Of a stretch of 64,000 bases of DNA, positions 13,375 to 23,994 are shown one piece after another (the stretch's first letter is position 1; each line of letters begins with the position of its first letter). This stretch comes from Prostheceraeus crozeri (taxonomy: Eukaryota > Platyhelminthes > Polycladida > Euryleptidae). Position numbers and translations under genes: made by a program. The notes below the pieces were generated by a model. That model made no database searches, was not told where the DNA came from, and saw only the letters and a program-made list of their open reading frames with translations. The DNA lies in NCBI GenBank assembly GCA_907163375.1, contig CAJQUW010005219.1:148743-212742 (forward strand). Direction: 5' to 3'.

Positions 13375-13380
13375 GTTGTT
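13375..13380. other. target-site duplication, left of Polinton A
   Basis: The six bases gttgtt directly precede the first base of the left terminal inverted repeat and are repeated exactly at 32556-32561. Six-base duplications are a hallmark of Polinton integration. Confidence 0.93.
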
Positions 13381-13983
13381 AGTAATGGTATATAGACCGT
13401 TCCAGGACACATAAAATTCAAAAAAATAGTATCTTTAAAAACGACTAAATTTATCAATTTATGTCATTATTTCAGGTTTTTAAGACCTAAATTCATAAAT
13501 TTAGACCATTTAAACAGTACCATTTTAAAAAAACATTTAAAAATATACCTCCAGAATAAGCATAGGAAATAGTTCATACACTGAAAAGAGTTTTATAAAA
13601 ATAAAAAATAAAATGATAAAATCGAAAAAAAGTTTTAAGTTCGTTGGGTTTTTTCATACACTGAGAATCAGAAATGTAAAAAAATATATGACCTCCAGAC
13701 TCTTATAAAAGTAAAAAAAATATGATATCTCAAAAATGTAAAAAAAATATATGACCTCCAGACTCTTATAAAAAATAAAAAAATATGATATCTCAAAAAT
13801 GAGTCTAGGAAATATTTCATACACTGAAAAAGAGTTTTATAAATAAAAATAATTTTAAGTATAAAAATCAGAAGATTGTACTCAAAATATTTCTTAAAAA
13901 ATGGATAAAACAAAAGTGGAAGGAACCTCAGAAATGGAAGAAACAAAAGTGGAAGGAACCACAAGACTATATCCTTCGTTATC
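13381..13983. repeat. left terminal inverted repeat of Polinton A
   Basis: About 603 bp, inverted and nearly identical to 31955-32555. The last part contains the first codons of the membrane-protein gene whose complete copy starts in the right repeat; here the frame runs only about 40 codons and stops. The middle differs from the right repeat by a local rearrangement of its ~120 bp internal repeats (ATATGACCTCCAGACTC units near 13685 and 13750). Confidence 0.93.
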
Positions 13984-14728
13984 TCAATTAAAAACAAGCG
14001 AATTGGATCTCAATTATTATTAAGATTAGAGCATTATGATAAATTAAGAAGACGCAATTATTACTTAGACATTCTTCGTTATTGTATTCTCAACATTATT
14101 TAAAGTACTAATTGTGTGAACTAGAGGATCATTGTAACTCATAAAATCAAAATTATTCAATGAACCCGTACACTGGCTGATAATTCAAGAGAGAGAGAGA
14201 GAGAGAAAGAGATTTATTGTTTTAGTAACGGAAACACCTGGCAGCTTTCCCCTAAAATTATCGTGGAAACTCTTGTCATTTCAAATTTTTGACATTTCAA
14301 CTTACGCGTGCGTAAAAGTTTTGACATTTCAATTTACCCCTACGTAAATTATTTTCAGAATCTGTTTTCAAAATCTATGTTCAAAGTCTGTTTTCAAAGT
14401 TTGTTTTCAAATTCAGTTTTAGAAATCGATTTGCAAAATTCATTTAGCGTTTGTTGTTTCCACATGAATAGGTTAAAACACATACGGGCAGCAATAAAAA
14501 GCAATTCTTCTTGTGAATTGAGAACACATGCGGGTGTGGTGATAATAAAAAAGCAATTTTTATTGTGAATTTAGAACGCATAAGGGCAACGCCGATATGC
14601 AAGATAGTTGTTATAGCAATTTTAAACAATCACTTTAACAATGAAACACATTAACGAATGAAGTTCTTCTCTCAAGAAGTATTAGATAGTTAGTTTATTT
14701 TAATTCATCTCATTCATTTCTATCATTC
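13984..14728. other. Polinton A non-coding segment with short repeats
   Basis: No convincing gene. It holds a GA tract at 14189-14212, a run of 15-bp units (AAAGTCTGTTTTCA-like) at 14355-14420, and two copies of a ~55 bp unit around AAAGCAATT..TTGTGAATT near 14500 and 14550. It lies between the left terminal repeat and the first gene and may hold its promoter. Confidence 0.6.
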
Positions 14729-15154
14729 ATGATGAGTAAACATTTGGGTGATCGTATTGAAACGACAAAAGGACAAATCGCAAAAAAAGTGTGCCTGGTC
14801 AACGAATTTGTAAAGAAGAAACATTTCATAAATACTGTGGATCTACAAAAAAGTTTGGAAAACTTTAGTGATATTGATTTTGATGATTTCTTGACGTCAT
14901 GTGAAATATCACAGCAAATTTTAAACGAAGTTAAAGGCGCTGCTGCATTACAACGTAAGCGAAGAACTTTACAAAATCAATATATTGTGAAACGTGAAAC
15001 GGCGAGAATGAAGCGTTCTTTTGATGAACAACTTGAGACGGATTATTATAATAAGACAATGAAAACAAGTCAAATAGTTTTAAATCTACAACCGGGAACA
15101 TCATCAACTCAAGATGAAGAGACATCACAATTGCAAGCCATTCAAGACAAATGA
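14729..15154 (+). CDS. hypothetical Polinton protein, 141 aa
   Basis: I do not recognise this protein. It starts at the first ATG of an ATGATG pair, is hydrophilic and Lys-rich, predicted mostly helical, with a basic segment near residues 70-90 (LQRKRRTLQNQY) and a Ser/Thr/Gln-rich tail. There is no membrane segment or metal-binding motif. It is the leftmost gene, alone on the plus strand ahead of the protease gene, and is intact, which in a decayed element may just reflect its small size. A (CAAG)n run follows at 15180-15198. Confidence 0.55.
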   Translation: MMSKHLGDRIETTKGQIAKKVCLVNEFVKKKHFINTVDLQKSLENFSDIDFDDFLTSCEISQQILNEVKGAAALQRKRRTLQNQYIVKRETARMKRSFDEQLETDYYNKTMKTSQIVLNLQPGTSSTQDEETSQLQAIQDK

Positions 15155-15420
15155 TTTTGCGGACAACTACATCTGAAAAGCAAGCAAGCAAGCAAGCATT
15201 GATTCAAGAACCATCTAAAACTCAGTTTTTTTTCTAATTCATTTTGAGAAGTTCATGAAGAAAATGGAAATATGTAAAACAATATAGATTAGAATAATTA
15301 TAATATAATCATTTCAAAATAGAATAAGTAGTAAGGAAAGTCATCATTAGAGAACAGTTTTAAATCAATACCCCCCCTTCTGACTTCTAGGGGTCCCTTA
15401 AGAAATTTTTTTATTATAAA

Positions 15421-15860
15421 ATGAGCAACATAAATGAGTTTTTAAAATTATATGGAACACAAACAACAACGAATTTTGATCTAAAGAAAATCGCAAATCA
15501 ATTGGCAATAAAGAATTTTCACATATTGATGAGAGACGAATTGCAATTCCTAAAAAATAAGCCAACTGTAAATTCATAACAAATCTTCATACGTCAGATC
15601 AAAAAGGTGTACATTGGTCTGCAGATATGTCTAATAAAAATGGAGATAATTACTATTTCGACTATTATGGATTGCCTCCAACAAACGAAGTAAAAAAATT
15701 ACTTGGCAATGGAACTTATAATACATTTCAAATTCAAAAACCGGGAACAAATTACTGTGGAAAATTATGTCTTTATGTTTTATTTAAATTACAAAAAGGA
15801 GTACCATTTCTTGATATTATGTTAGAATTGAATAATAATAATAATGATAATGATAATTAA
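15421..15860 (+). pseudogene. adenain-like cysteine protease, frameshifted
   Basis: Capsid-maturation protease of the adenovirus/Polinton type (C5-like). The catalytic set is readable: His in VHWSAD, the acidic residue in YYFDYYGLPP, Gln in TFQIQKPG, and nucleophile Cys in YCGKLCLYVLF. The 5' part opens at ATG 15421 but stops at 15577-15579; the catalytic part lies in another frame, so one frameshift near 15575 breaks the gene. Element B has a counterpart (52689-53117) without this shift but with its own nonsense codon. Gene order protease-integrase, tail to tail, is the same in both copies. Confidence 0.85.
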
Positions 15861-17149
15861 AAATCACTTCGTTGTAATTCATTTTGATAAAATCGGCCTC
15901 TATTATCTTCATCATCTAAATCTTTGATTTCGTAAGTAATCGGATAAGTTTGATTTACTTTACAAACTTCAAATATCTCTTTCGTCCAGTAGCCAACAAA
16001 GCCTTTTTCAAATTTATTCTTATACTTAAATATTCTAACTCTATCACCAATTTTAAATTTCGGCTTAAGTTTCTGTAAATTCGGATTACTCTCATTCGAA
16101 TAATTATTTTCGAATATTTTTTTTCTTATCAAATCTGGATCGTTAGAAGCATTTTTTGGAGTTTCTTCAATACCTAAATGAACTTTATTATTGTACTGCT
16201 CTACAATTCCTGGTAATATCTTCAACCATTTCTGATTTCTTTGCTCAGTAAATTTCTTGAATAATTTATTTTTTAACGTCCGATTGAATCTTTCTATCAC
16301 TACAGCCTTCCCTGCATTTTCAGTTGAATAAACAGTTTTAAATAGTGGCTTAACGTTTCGGTTATAAAATTCCGATCCTTTATCAACAAACAATTTCCTT
16401 GGCTTTCTATTACTTTCTTTAAAGATTTCTTCAAACGCATATTTAACTGATAGACCACTTTTATTTTTTAAAGGCTTTACCCAAGCGCATCGTGTATATA
16501 AATCTATAACGGTCAATGCGTATTTATAATCAGAATCATTCGGCATATGAATAAGATCAGCACTCCAAATATCATCTTTATTAAATACTTTTACTTTCAA
16601 TAAATATTTAGGCCTTCTGTATTCTTTATGAATTTCAGACGCGTAGGTTCGAGCGTTGCTCTCAGACAGCTTTGCTGTCGTTTCATTTAAAGCCTGACCG
16701 AATAATATTTTAGCTTGTAAAGCTTTCTCAACAAACATTCTTTCAATTTTTTCTCTAAATGTAGGATTTTGAATACTATCTAATTCTTAAATCATCTTCT
16801 TATGAGCTGCATGTCGAGAACTTAGATCATGATTTCGATAAGCTAAATCATGCCTGTAAGTGGCGGAATCTACTCTATTTATTGGTTCTTCACCTGGTTT
16901 TGGATTATTATTGTCATCTAGTCTTATATCTAATCGAGTTCCTGGGCCGGTATATGAATGACCAGGAAGATGTTTTTCTTTCGAATATTCACTCCAAATA
17001 AATCCAGGAAAGTTTTCTAATGTTTTTTGTATGCCATTACCTTCATAAATTTTACAATTTGAGTTTTTATTTTTGTTTAATAGATAATTTAATAAATCTA
17101 AATTAGCAATTTTCAATTTAATTAAATTTTCGTAATTTGTAGAATTCAT
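15857..17149 (-). pseudogene. phospholipase A2-like/integrase fusion, one nonsense codon
   Basis: The N-terminal domain (about residues 50-120) has the marks of a parvovirus-VP1-type phospholipase A2: calcium-loop motif YTGPGTRL and catalytic RHDLAY. It is followed in the same frame by an rve-type DDE integrase core: Asp in WSADLIH, Asp in VDKGSEF, Glu in VIERFNR, and a C-terminal SH3-like region (FKIGDRVRIF). A TAA at 16786-16788 separates the two parts here, but element B has a sense codon at that place and reads straight through. The likely start is the ATG at 17149; the open frame extends further only with non-ATG codons. Integrase inserts the element; the lipase could act in membrane passage. 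Confidence 0.85.
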
Positions 17150-17167
17150 TTTAAAAGATAAAATAAA

Positions 17168-17232
17168 TGTTTTACCTAATAGAACCAAAGGTCCTCAGGT
17201 TACTAACCTATAGAACCAAAGGTCCTGAGGTT
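17168..17232. repeat. duplicated GC-richer intergenic motif
   Basis: Two near-identical units of about 34 bp, each with AGAACCAAAGGTCCTNAGGTTA, separate the fusion gene from the next gene. The same pair is at 49136-49197 in element B. Each contains the hairpin GAACC-AAA-GGTCC. Confidence 0.8.
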
Positions 17233-17233
17233 A

Positions 17234-17596
17234 TTACCGAATCATACTAGGACTTAGATATATTCCAGAACCATCTTTAGTTTCTTTAATTTCAATTAAA
17301 TTATCAAAATTGTGTAGAATATTTTTAAGAACTCGTTTTCCTTCATCAACTAAATTTAATTTACTAATAAAATTATCTACTATTCCTTCACCCCTAGCAA
17401 CTTTCTCTAACTCTCTATTATGTCGTTTTTGTTCTTCTAATGCTGCCTTCTCTGATATATTTTTATTTACTGCTTGGACAATACCAGCTGTCCCACCCGC
17501 AACACTTCCTGCTGCTGCTATACCTCCTATTATTAGAGGAATTAATAGGAGAATCCCACCATTCTTTTCTTCTTGTAATTGAATGTTCTCTATCAT
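17234..17596 (-). CDS. glycine-rich hydrophobic virion-type protein, 120 aa
   Basis: A short protein with an N-terminal hydrophobic, Gly/Ala-rich segment (residues ~13-40: ILLLIPLIIGGIAAAGSV...) followed by a charged helical part and a conserved-looking C-terminus (GIYLSPSMIR). Such proteins occur beside the capsid genes of Polintons and adintovirus-like elements and are candidates for minor, membrane-active virion components; that role is inference. I chose the ATG at 17596 because element B uses the same start (48772) and the extra upstream codons come from an overlapping small frame. Intact in both copies. Confidence 0.7.
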   Translation of the reverse strand: MIENIQLQEEKNGGILLLIPLIIGGIAAAGSVAGGTAGIVQAVNKNISEKAALEEQKRHNRELEKVARGEGIVDNFISKLNLVDEGKRVLKNILHNFDNLIEIKETKDGSGIYLSPSMIR

Positions 17597-17604
17597 TGGT
17601 TTAC

Positions 17605-17730
17605 TTATGTAATACATTTTTTGTTAATCGTAATAGTTTTAGGTGTATTTTTGTCAACAATATTACATAATTTAAATTCAGCAGTTTTATTATTATTATT
17701 ATTATTATTATTACTTTTCGCTTGCGACAT
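17605..17730 (-). CDS. small conserved ORF, 41 aa
   Basis: Begins MSQAKS, then an Asn run from an (AAT)n tract, then a basic tail. The counterpart in element B (48653-48763) keeps start, frame and stop but has only three Asn, so the frame survived a change in repeat length by whole codons. That suggests coding. Its function is unknown; it stands just ahead of the hydrophobic protein gene and may be cotranscribed. Confidence 0.5.
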   Translation of the reverse strand: MSQAKSNNNNNNNNKTAEFKLCNIVDKNTPKTITINKKCIT

Positions 17731-17883
17731 TTTTAATAAAAAAATTTTAAGTTATCAAAAATTTTAATCTATTCTAGTTATGAAATATTCTTAAGTTACC
17801 AAAAATTTTAAGTTATCAAAAATTTTAAGTTACAAAAAAATTCTATTACTAATTACTAAAAAAATTTTAATCTAAGAATTCAA

Positions 17884-19218
17884 TTAACTTATCCTAGCCA
17901 TCTTTCCATTAAGAATTTCAATAGAATATTTTACATCTTCTAGCAATAAAGCATAAACCGTCAATGAAGTTGTGGAATCTTTTTTTTCAATATTAATTGT
18001 TACATCACAACCAGTCTTGATAATATCTTCAGATTGTGCACTTAAATCGAAACAGAAAACAGGATATAAATGTCTCCAATCTCCAGGAGTTAATTGTGGT
18101 TCAACTCCAAATTCCATACAAAGATTTCGATAAGAATCATATCCTTCCATAAATTGATTATTGGTATCATCGAATCTTAATGGATCAATTGGATATCGGG
18201 TTTGATTTAATGAAACTTGTAAACTTTGAATTGTATTAATATGAAAAAGATTATTGTTCTTATCAAAACTTGGAGAATTATTTCTTTGAAATGTTAGTAA
18301 TAAATATCTTGGAGTATTCGAAGTTCTAGTAAAATGCCAGTTAAATCTTTGTTCGGAAAAAGTTACTGAACTAGCAATACGCTTTAGAAAATTTACTGGA
18401 ATTGGTTTGTTAGTATTTAATCTTTTTGCAATAGCTGTTTCAACCTCTAAACTAGGAGTAATATGATTTATCCACCATTCAAGTCTATCAATTTTTAAAT
18501 ATGCTTTTTTTCTAGTCTTACCAAAAAAGATTAATTCATTATTTGTTGTACGATGAATTATTAATTTAAATTTTAATTGATATGATATTTTATCATAATC
18601 TTAATATCCGAATAATGGAGACAATGACCAATGAACTGTCTGTTTGCTTTTCTTGTTAAATTCACGTCTTTCTTTATATGCATCATTATTTGTTTTATTT
18701 AAATGTTTTGCATTATTTTCTACATCTTTCGCAATTCCTGCTGCATCTGTTCCAGCGTGAGTTAAATCATCAACAATTATACCATCATTCGTATCAGGAA
18801 ACCAACCTTCGATTTCAAACTTTTTATTATTTTCACCAATTGTTACAAATCTAAGCATTGTATCAATTACACCTGGAGAATCACTTATTGTTTCTATATT
18901 TTGAGTTGCAACATCTAAACGCATTTGTGTAAATAATTTTGGAAAGAAATTATTCTCTAATGCAATATTATCGCTATCTGGTAATGGTGTTGTAAAATTG
19001 CTATCACTATATAAAGAATATTCACAGTGTAAAAACGAATCGGATAAATATAAATAACTTTGTTGATTATCAACTTCAAAAATTAAATCTCCTCCAGTAT
19101 TTACTCTACTGGAAGATCCGGGATTCATAGCAATTCTTATATAGTCATTCTTTTTTTGATTATAATTGACGAACGGAGGATCGTCTAATCTAAATTTTCT
19201 TTCAAACGAGGAAGACAT
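17884..19218 (-). pseudogene. major capsid protein, one nonsense codon
   Basis: Counterpart of the intact 444-aa protein at 47135-48469; both genes are 1,335 bp to the stop. A TAA at 18601-18603 replaces a Leu codon and is the only break; the frame is otherwise open from ATG 19218. The N-terminal part (NPGSSSRVNTGGDLIFEV) and C-terminal part (LYPVFCFDLSAQSEDI...DVTINIEK) fit double jelly-roll capsid proteins of Polintons. The length is a little below many family members. It would form the hexon-like shell. Confidence 0.75.
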
Positions 19219-19284
19219 TTTTATAAAAAATAATTTGACTTTTTGTTTTTCTCACACATAGAAAAAATTTTACTAAATATAATT

Positions 19285-19788
19285 TTAGAATTTTGCTAGA
19301 CCAGCTCCGCTGCTCACGCCATTACCTCTTATTTCTTCAATTGAACGTTTCATGGCTACGCCTGATTTCTTCTCCTGTTTGCTATCAGACGGAGCTCCGC
19401 TCCTCAAGGTTTCACCCCCAACAGCTATGTTAGCAATTTTGTTTTTCGTTTCCTCTGAAAGTTTTTTTAAATTTTTTAGTTCTTCAGAATCATTTTTAAG
19501 TTTACGAATAGCTTCAAGTTGTTTTAATTCATTTTGAGACTTAACAGCATTTGATATTGCACTAGCTGTACTACCTATAGCAGCTGCTCCTTTTGCAGCA
19601 GATGTAATCAAATCTTTATTATTTTTAATTAAGTTAACGATACTTCCAATACCAGAAAATATACCATCTCCTTCCGTGTGAACTGTTTCTCTAGTATCAT
19701 AATGATAAACAGGATTCATACGTGGATCATGAGAAATTTTTTTATTTGAAGCAAAATGTTTAAGATTGTGTTTATAAATTATAGGCAT
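19285..19788 (-). CDS. minor virion-type protein, 167 aa, with copy-specific inserts
   Basis: Intact here, broken by one stop in element B. It starts with a short basic region, then a Gly/Ala-rich amphipathic stretch (residues ~42-80: GDGIFSGIGSIVNLIKNN), then a charged coiled coil. Placement beside the capsid gene and composition suggest a minor virion protein, perhaps like adenoviral internal cement proteins; that is inference. Compared with element B it has two extra in-frame segments, at 19383-19411 and 19300-19318, both from GC-rich palindromic DNA absent in B. Confidence 0.65.
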   Translation of the reverse strand: MPIIYKHNLKHFASNKKISHDPRMNPVYHYDTRETVHTEGDGIFSGIGSIVNLIKNNKDLITSAAKGAAAIGSTASAISNAVKSQNELKQLEAIRKLKNDSEELKNLKKLSEETKNKIANIAVGGETLRSGAPSDSKQEKKSGVAMKRSIEEIRGNGVSSGAGLAKF

Positions 19789-19828
19789 TTTTTAGGAATA
19801 AATTTGACTTTTGGGAAAAATATTTACG

Positions 19829-20676
19829 TTAAGATTTACGTGTGTGAATGTCCAACAACTTCGTGATAACTTTATTAATTTTCCGTTGCACTTTATCTAT
19901 TGCGTCAAGCAGCGTGTGATGTACTTTAATTTCTTTTCTATTAACTTGCATTTTCTCCTGATTAATCTTCAACGCCGTTTTAAGAGCATTTAATTGAACT
20001 TTAAGAACATCTAATTGTCTTTTAACAGAATCTAACTGTTCTTCATTTTCTAAATTGATTTTAAGAGTTTTCATTTTATCAACTTTTTGATTAAGCGAGT
20101 TTACTTCATTTATTATTCTATTCATCTTTTTCATTTGTTGAGTAATTTTATAACTTAATTCATCAACACTTTTTTGGAATGTAGTTTGTAACTGTTTTAA
20201 TTTTTTTAAATTCTTTCAGGGAGTTTTTCTATTTCATCTTCTAATTGTTCTTTCAATAATTTTATCTGTTGTTTATTTTTAATGACTGCAGATTTTAAAT
20301 TTATAGAAAGTAATATTAAAATTTTTGATTGTTCTGAAATCTTTTTAAAAAGTTTTGCTATATCTGCTTCTAGCTCTCTATCCTTTTTATCAAGTTTTAA
20401 TAATTTTTCGTTCTATGATTTGTCATTAAGTTTAAGCAACTTTAATTCATTCATCAGTGGAACCAAAACATCGTTTATATATTTTTCTTTTAGGTCATTG
20501 ATTTGTGTATCAACATATTGTTTATTTGTTAACTCTGTATTTTGTTGCGGAAGAATAGAAAGATGTAATGGACCAGATGAAACGTCTCCAGTTTTCATGA
20601 TATAATTTTCTATTTCTATTTCTAATTCACGATTATTCGGGATATATGCACCTCCACCAACATTTGGTATCATCAT
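19829..20676 (-). pseudogene. fibre-like coiled-coil protein, broken
   Basis: The N-terminal piece (20676-20413) starts MMIPNVGGGAYIPNN, where element B has MMLPNV, and contains SGPLHLSILPQQNTELTNKQYVDTQI, the kind of segment seen before the coiled coils of phage and virus tail fibres. Long heptad-rich coiled coils follow to 19829. The frame is broken by TAG at 20415-20413 and by a shift in an A-rich run near 20215. Element B (45590-46412) has the same layout with its own break. A trimeric attachment fibre is the natural reading, but no head domain can be recognised. Confidence 0.6.
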
Positions 20677-20749
20677 TTTTTAACAATAAAAATAAAATCT
20701 TTTTTATATAATGAGAAAAAAATAAAATTTTTTCTAATAAAAATAAAAA
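20677..20749. promoter_or_regulatory. divergent AT-rich intergenic promoter region
   Basis: A 73-bp AT-only spacer separates the leftward fibre gene from the rightward zinc-finger gene. It carries ATAAAAATAAAAAATGG-like runs, which also precede other element genes and recur as a tandem array at the equivalent place in element B. A shared promoter is likely, though no exact box can be fixed. Confidence 0.4.
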
Positions 20750-21583
20750 ATGGAAATGTCTCAAATTTGTCAAGTTTGTAAGACACATTTTTTAAACCCA
20801 ACGATGTTGTATACTCATATGAAAAACAGACCATGTGATATGCATATGAATCAATTTCAAAAAAATATTCAACCTAATAATATTCAACCTAATAATAGTA
20901 TTCAACTGGAGCAACCATTACAAGGATTAAAGCATTTATTTATTTCAGATCAACGACAAAATCTTTATGCTGCTAGAAAAAATACACCTAGACAAAATAA
21001 TCATATAGATACAAAAAATAATTATGTGACTCAATGGCTTAATACATGTTAAAATAATCATGTAAATCAAAATAATCCTTTTGTTCAAAATAATCCTTTT
21101 GTACAAAATAATCATGTAAATCAAAATAATAAATCTGTGAAATGTAATACGAAAAAATGCTCTGGTTGTAATAAAAATATAACGTCCAAAAATTTTGCAC
21201 GTCATTTAAAAATATGTGAACAATCAGAAGAGGTTAAAAAAGATAAAAAAGAAAAACTAAAAGATCAGTTATGTCGTAATTGTAATAAATATTTTACAAT
21301 TCAAGGAATTACTAATCATTATAATTCTTGTATAAGTTCTACAAGACAATGTACAAGTTGTCAAATTAATAAACCTAAGACAGAGTTTTATGATAGCAAA
21401 TATAAGTGTAAGGATTGTTTAAAAGAAAAAGTAAAGTGTAGAGGTTGTCAAAAAATTATATTAAAGAAAAATTTTCCAAGACATGTAACACTTTGTCCAA
21501 AACTTAATCAAGATCTTAATCAAAATTTTAATCAATATAATAATAATTTATATCAAAATAATAATAATAATAATCTATATTAG
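20750..21583 (+). pseudogene. zinc-finger protein, one nonsense codon
   Basis: An N-terminal C2H2-like finger (CQVCKTHFLNPTMLYTHMKNRPC) is followed, after an Asn/Gln-rich repeat region (NNPFVQ units), by three C-x2-C-x12-H-x4-C fingers: KCSGCNKN..HLKIC, LCRNCNKY..HYNSC and KCRGCQKI..HVTLC, plus a CTSC...CKDC pair. A TAA at 21050-21052 lies in the linker; the frame is the same on both sides. A DNA- or RNA-binding accessory protein is likely. Element B has no counterpart: a different gene stands divergent to its fibre gene. Confidence 0.65.
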
Positions 21584-21950
21584 ATAAGAATTACTTTTTA
21601 TTATTAAAATGGACTTATATATATTAAAATAGTCTTATATATATTAAAATATTCTTATATATATTGAAATAGTTGTATTTCTACTAAAATAGTTGTATTT
21701 CTACTAAAATGGTCTTATATATATTAAAATATTATTTTTTTATAAAGAATAAAATATTATTTTATTAAAATATTCTTATGCATTCTGGAAGAGAGGAGAG
21801 GTATAAAAATACTTCTTTTAAGTATAGGAACAAAAATACATATACATTCCGGAGGTTCTACAGAGGTTGAAAACACTCATTAGAGTGTAGGAATGCTAGT
21901 CCGGAATCAACAAATAATAATTCCTAAATTTTTTATTTAAAAAATAATAA
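21584..21950. repeat. AT-rich tandem repeats and a palindromic spacer
   Basis: 21600-21780 consists of units reading CTTATATATATTAAAATA. From 21780 to 21910 the DNA is less AT-rich and is bounded by ATTCCGG (21846) and CCGGAAT (21901), an inverted pair. No coding signal. Confidence 0.6.
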
Positions 21951-22325
21951 ATGGATAAAAGCGAAAATTTGGAAGATTTATATTCACCGGTTATAATTAA
22001 AAGTAATGAAAGTGATAAAAGTAATAAAAGTAATAAAAGTAATCTAAGTCGTCATAAATCTCTTAATATATTAAATGAAATGATAAATAATTATATAAAT
22101 AACACTGAGTTTCAAGATGCACTATCCCCTCAAGATCCGAATCTAAATAAAGACGAAGTAGAATATGTAAAAGATATTAATAATATTGTAGATAATCCTA
22201 GATATAATACTATAGGTAATAATATATATAATAAAAAATATGTAGAGACACCACCAAAAAAAATTTTTTTCCATAATTCATCTCCTAATAAACAAATAGC
22301 ACAATCAGATCTTACACGTCTTTGA
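21951..22325 (+). CDS. hypothetical Polinton protein, 124 aa
   Basis: Starts ATGGATAAAAGC after an AAAAAATAATAA leader, the usual pattern in this element. Acidic, Ser/Asn/Lys-rich with an SNKSNKSNKSN repeat; no recognised domain or membrane segment. It ends four bases into the frame of the ATPase-like gene that follows, so it may be an upstream cotranscribed gene, or its end may be where an indel split a longer gene. Confidence 0.45.
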   Translation: MDKSENLEDLYSPVIIKSNESDKSNKSNKSNLSRHKSLNILNEMINNYINNTEFQDALSPQDPNLNKDEVEYVKDINNIVDNPRYNTIGNNIYNKKYVETPPKKIFFHNSSPNKQIAQSDLTRL

Positions 22326-23501
22326 AATTTTTTAAAATTTCATTGTATAAAAATATTATTGCATGTATTTTAATATTTTTTATTTATCATCCTGTTATAT
22401 GTATTGGAAATCAATGGGATTACTTTCTAACAGAGGAACAAAAGAGGATAAATTTTTATAAACAAGAAATGAAAAATTTTAAAGGTTGGAAGACTGATGA
22501 GGATAAGATGAAGGATAAAACTAATAATAAAAATATTACACAAGGTAGAATGTATCAAGAAAATTTACATTTCATTGTTTACGGTAAAACTGGAAGTGGT
22601 AAGACTACGTTTATTAAAAAATATATAAAGGAACATTATGAGGATGAAACAAAAGTACATATTTTTTGTATGCATACTTCTGAATGGCCAACTTTTACAA
22701 ACGTTTATAATGATAAACAATTAGATGAGTTACAAGATATAGAAAGTTTTGCTGGTACACCTGAAAATTAATCTTTATTAATTTTAGATGATGTTGCAAG
22801 TTTATCAAAACAAAAAAAATATGTCAGAAATATTTACAAAAGGAAGACATCAAAATATTCAAATAGTTGTATTAGCTCATAAAGCTTGTGATGTAGATAA
22901 TAAGATTAGAGAAAACATTCAAACATTTTTTACAACTACACAAAATAATGAAGCATTCTTTAATGATATTAATAAAAAATTATAAAATGAATATGCCTTT
23001 TCATATTATACACAACATAAATATGGAATAATGCGTGTTGATACAATAAGTGAACATATGCAAGTATATGATAAAGATTTGAATATATTAGTAGATACCG
23101 AAAATGAAATCTATAATAACTCTCAAGATTTTGATATTAGAATATATGCAAATACAAAACATTTATCAAATCAAGTTATAGAACAAATAATTATCCTTTT
23201 AGAATCTGAAGCAAAAGTACCACTAAAAATTATTCCTGATACATTTTATTTTTATTTTGATAACTATTTAAATACAAAATTTGGTATACTAATACCTAAC
23301 AGATTACAAGATAATGAAACATTAAACTACTTGAAAACTGCAATGGATGATGTTAGAAACGGCTTAAGAAAAGCAACACCAATAATATCTGATGTTAAAT
23401 CTACACTTTCTGATGCCAAATCTACATTTAATGAAGCCAAAAAAACATATAGTGATATGAAACCATTAATAAATGGTGTTAGTGAAATATTTAATAATTA
23501 A
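22322..23501 (+). pseudogene. A32/FtsK-like ATPase, second ATPase of the element
   Basis: P-loop ATPase of the HerA/FtsK (poxvirus A32-like) type: Walker A YGKTGSGKTTF at about 22580-22610, Walker B LLILDDV just after a TAA at 22769, and a downstream TKGRHQNIQIVVLAHK motif like the RGRHxN..VIxLxQ block of packaging ATPases. The frame shifts in an A-rich run near 22810, and another TAA is at 22983-22985. An N-terminal hydrophobic stretch (ACILIFFIYHPVI) precedes the domain, and a coiled C-terminal tail runs to 23501. It differs from the canonical Polinton ATPase at 30425-31162. The open frame starts with TTG; the true start is uncertain. Confidence 0.7.
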
Positions 23502-23533
23502 ACAAATTTATCATAATTTTACAGATTTATTTT

Positions 23534-23887
23534 TTATAATAAACTAAAAACATATTTTATATAATATTTTGTTTCAAAATTGTAAATATATGGATGAAGA
23601 TTTAATTTATTTAATGTTTTTAAATCATATACTGTTAAGTTACCTTTATTAATTAACCACCATAAATTATTAAATGCTAAGAATACTCTAAAGCTTCTTA
23701 GACATAGTGGAAAATCATTTGTTTTAGTATATTTTGGTATACCGTTTTTTATTTTATAATCTTTTACAAATTGCATATATCTTTGGTGATAGTAAAATTT
23801 TACTTCTTGTTTTGGAGTAAGAGGATTTGTTGGATGTCTATACTTTTTTAAAACTTGTACATGTTCTATCTTATACTCTTCAAACAT
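23534..23887 (-). CDS. hypothetical Polinton protein, 117 aa
   Basis: An intact minus-strand frame between plus-strand genes, starting with ATG 23887 after an A-rich leader. It is basic and aromatic-rich (Tyr, Phe, Trp), with no clear membrane segment, Cys pairs or P-loop. I do not recognise it. Its own leader and an opposite A/T-rich 3' side suggest a real gene rather than a shadow. Confidence 0.5.
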   Translation of the reverse strand: MFEEYKIEHVQVLKKYRHPTNPLTPKQEVKFYYHQRYMQFVKDYKIKNGIPKYTKTNDFPLCLRSFRVFLAFNNLWWLINKGNLTVYDLKTLNKLNLHPYIYNFETKYYIKYVFSLL

Positions 23888-23994
23888 TTTTATATTTTTT
23901 ATAAAAAAAATTATTAAAAAAATTTATTAAAAAAATATTTTAGAATTTTTCTTTATAAATTAAAACATAAGTTTTTATTTAAAAAATAAAAAAA

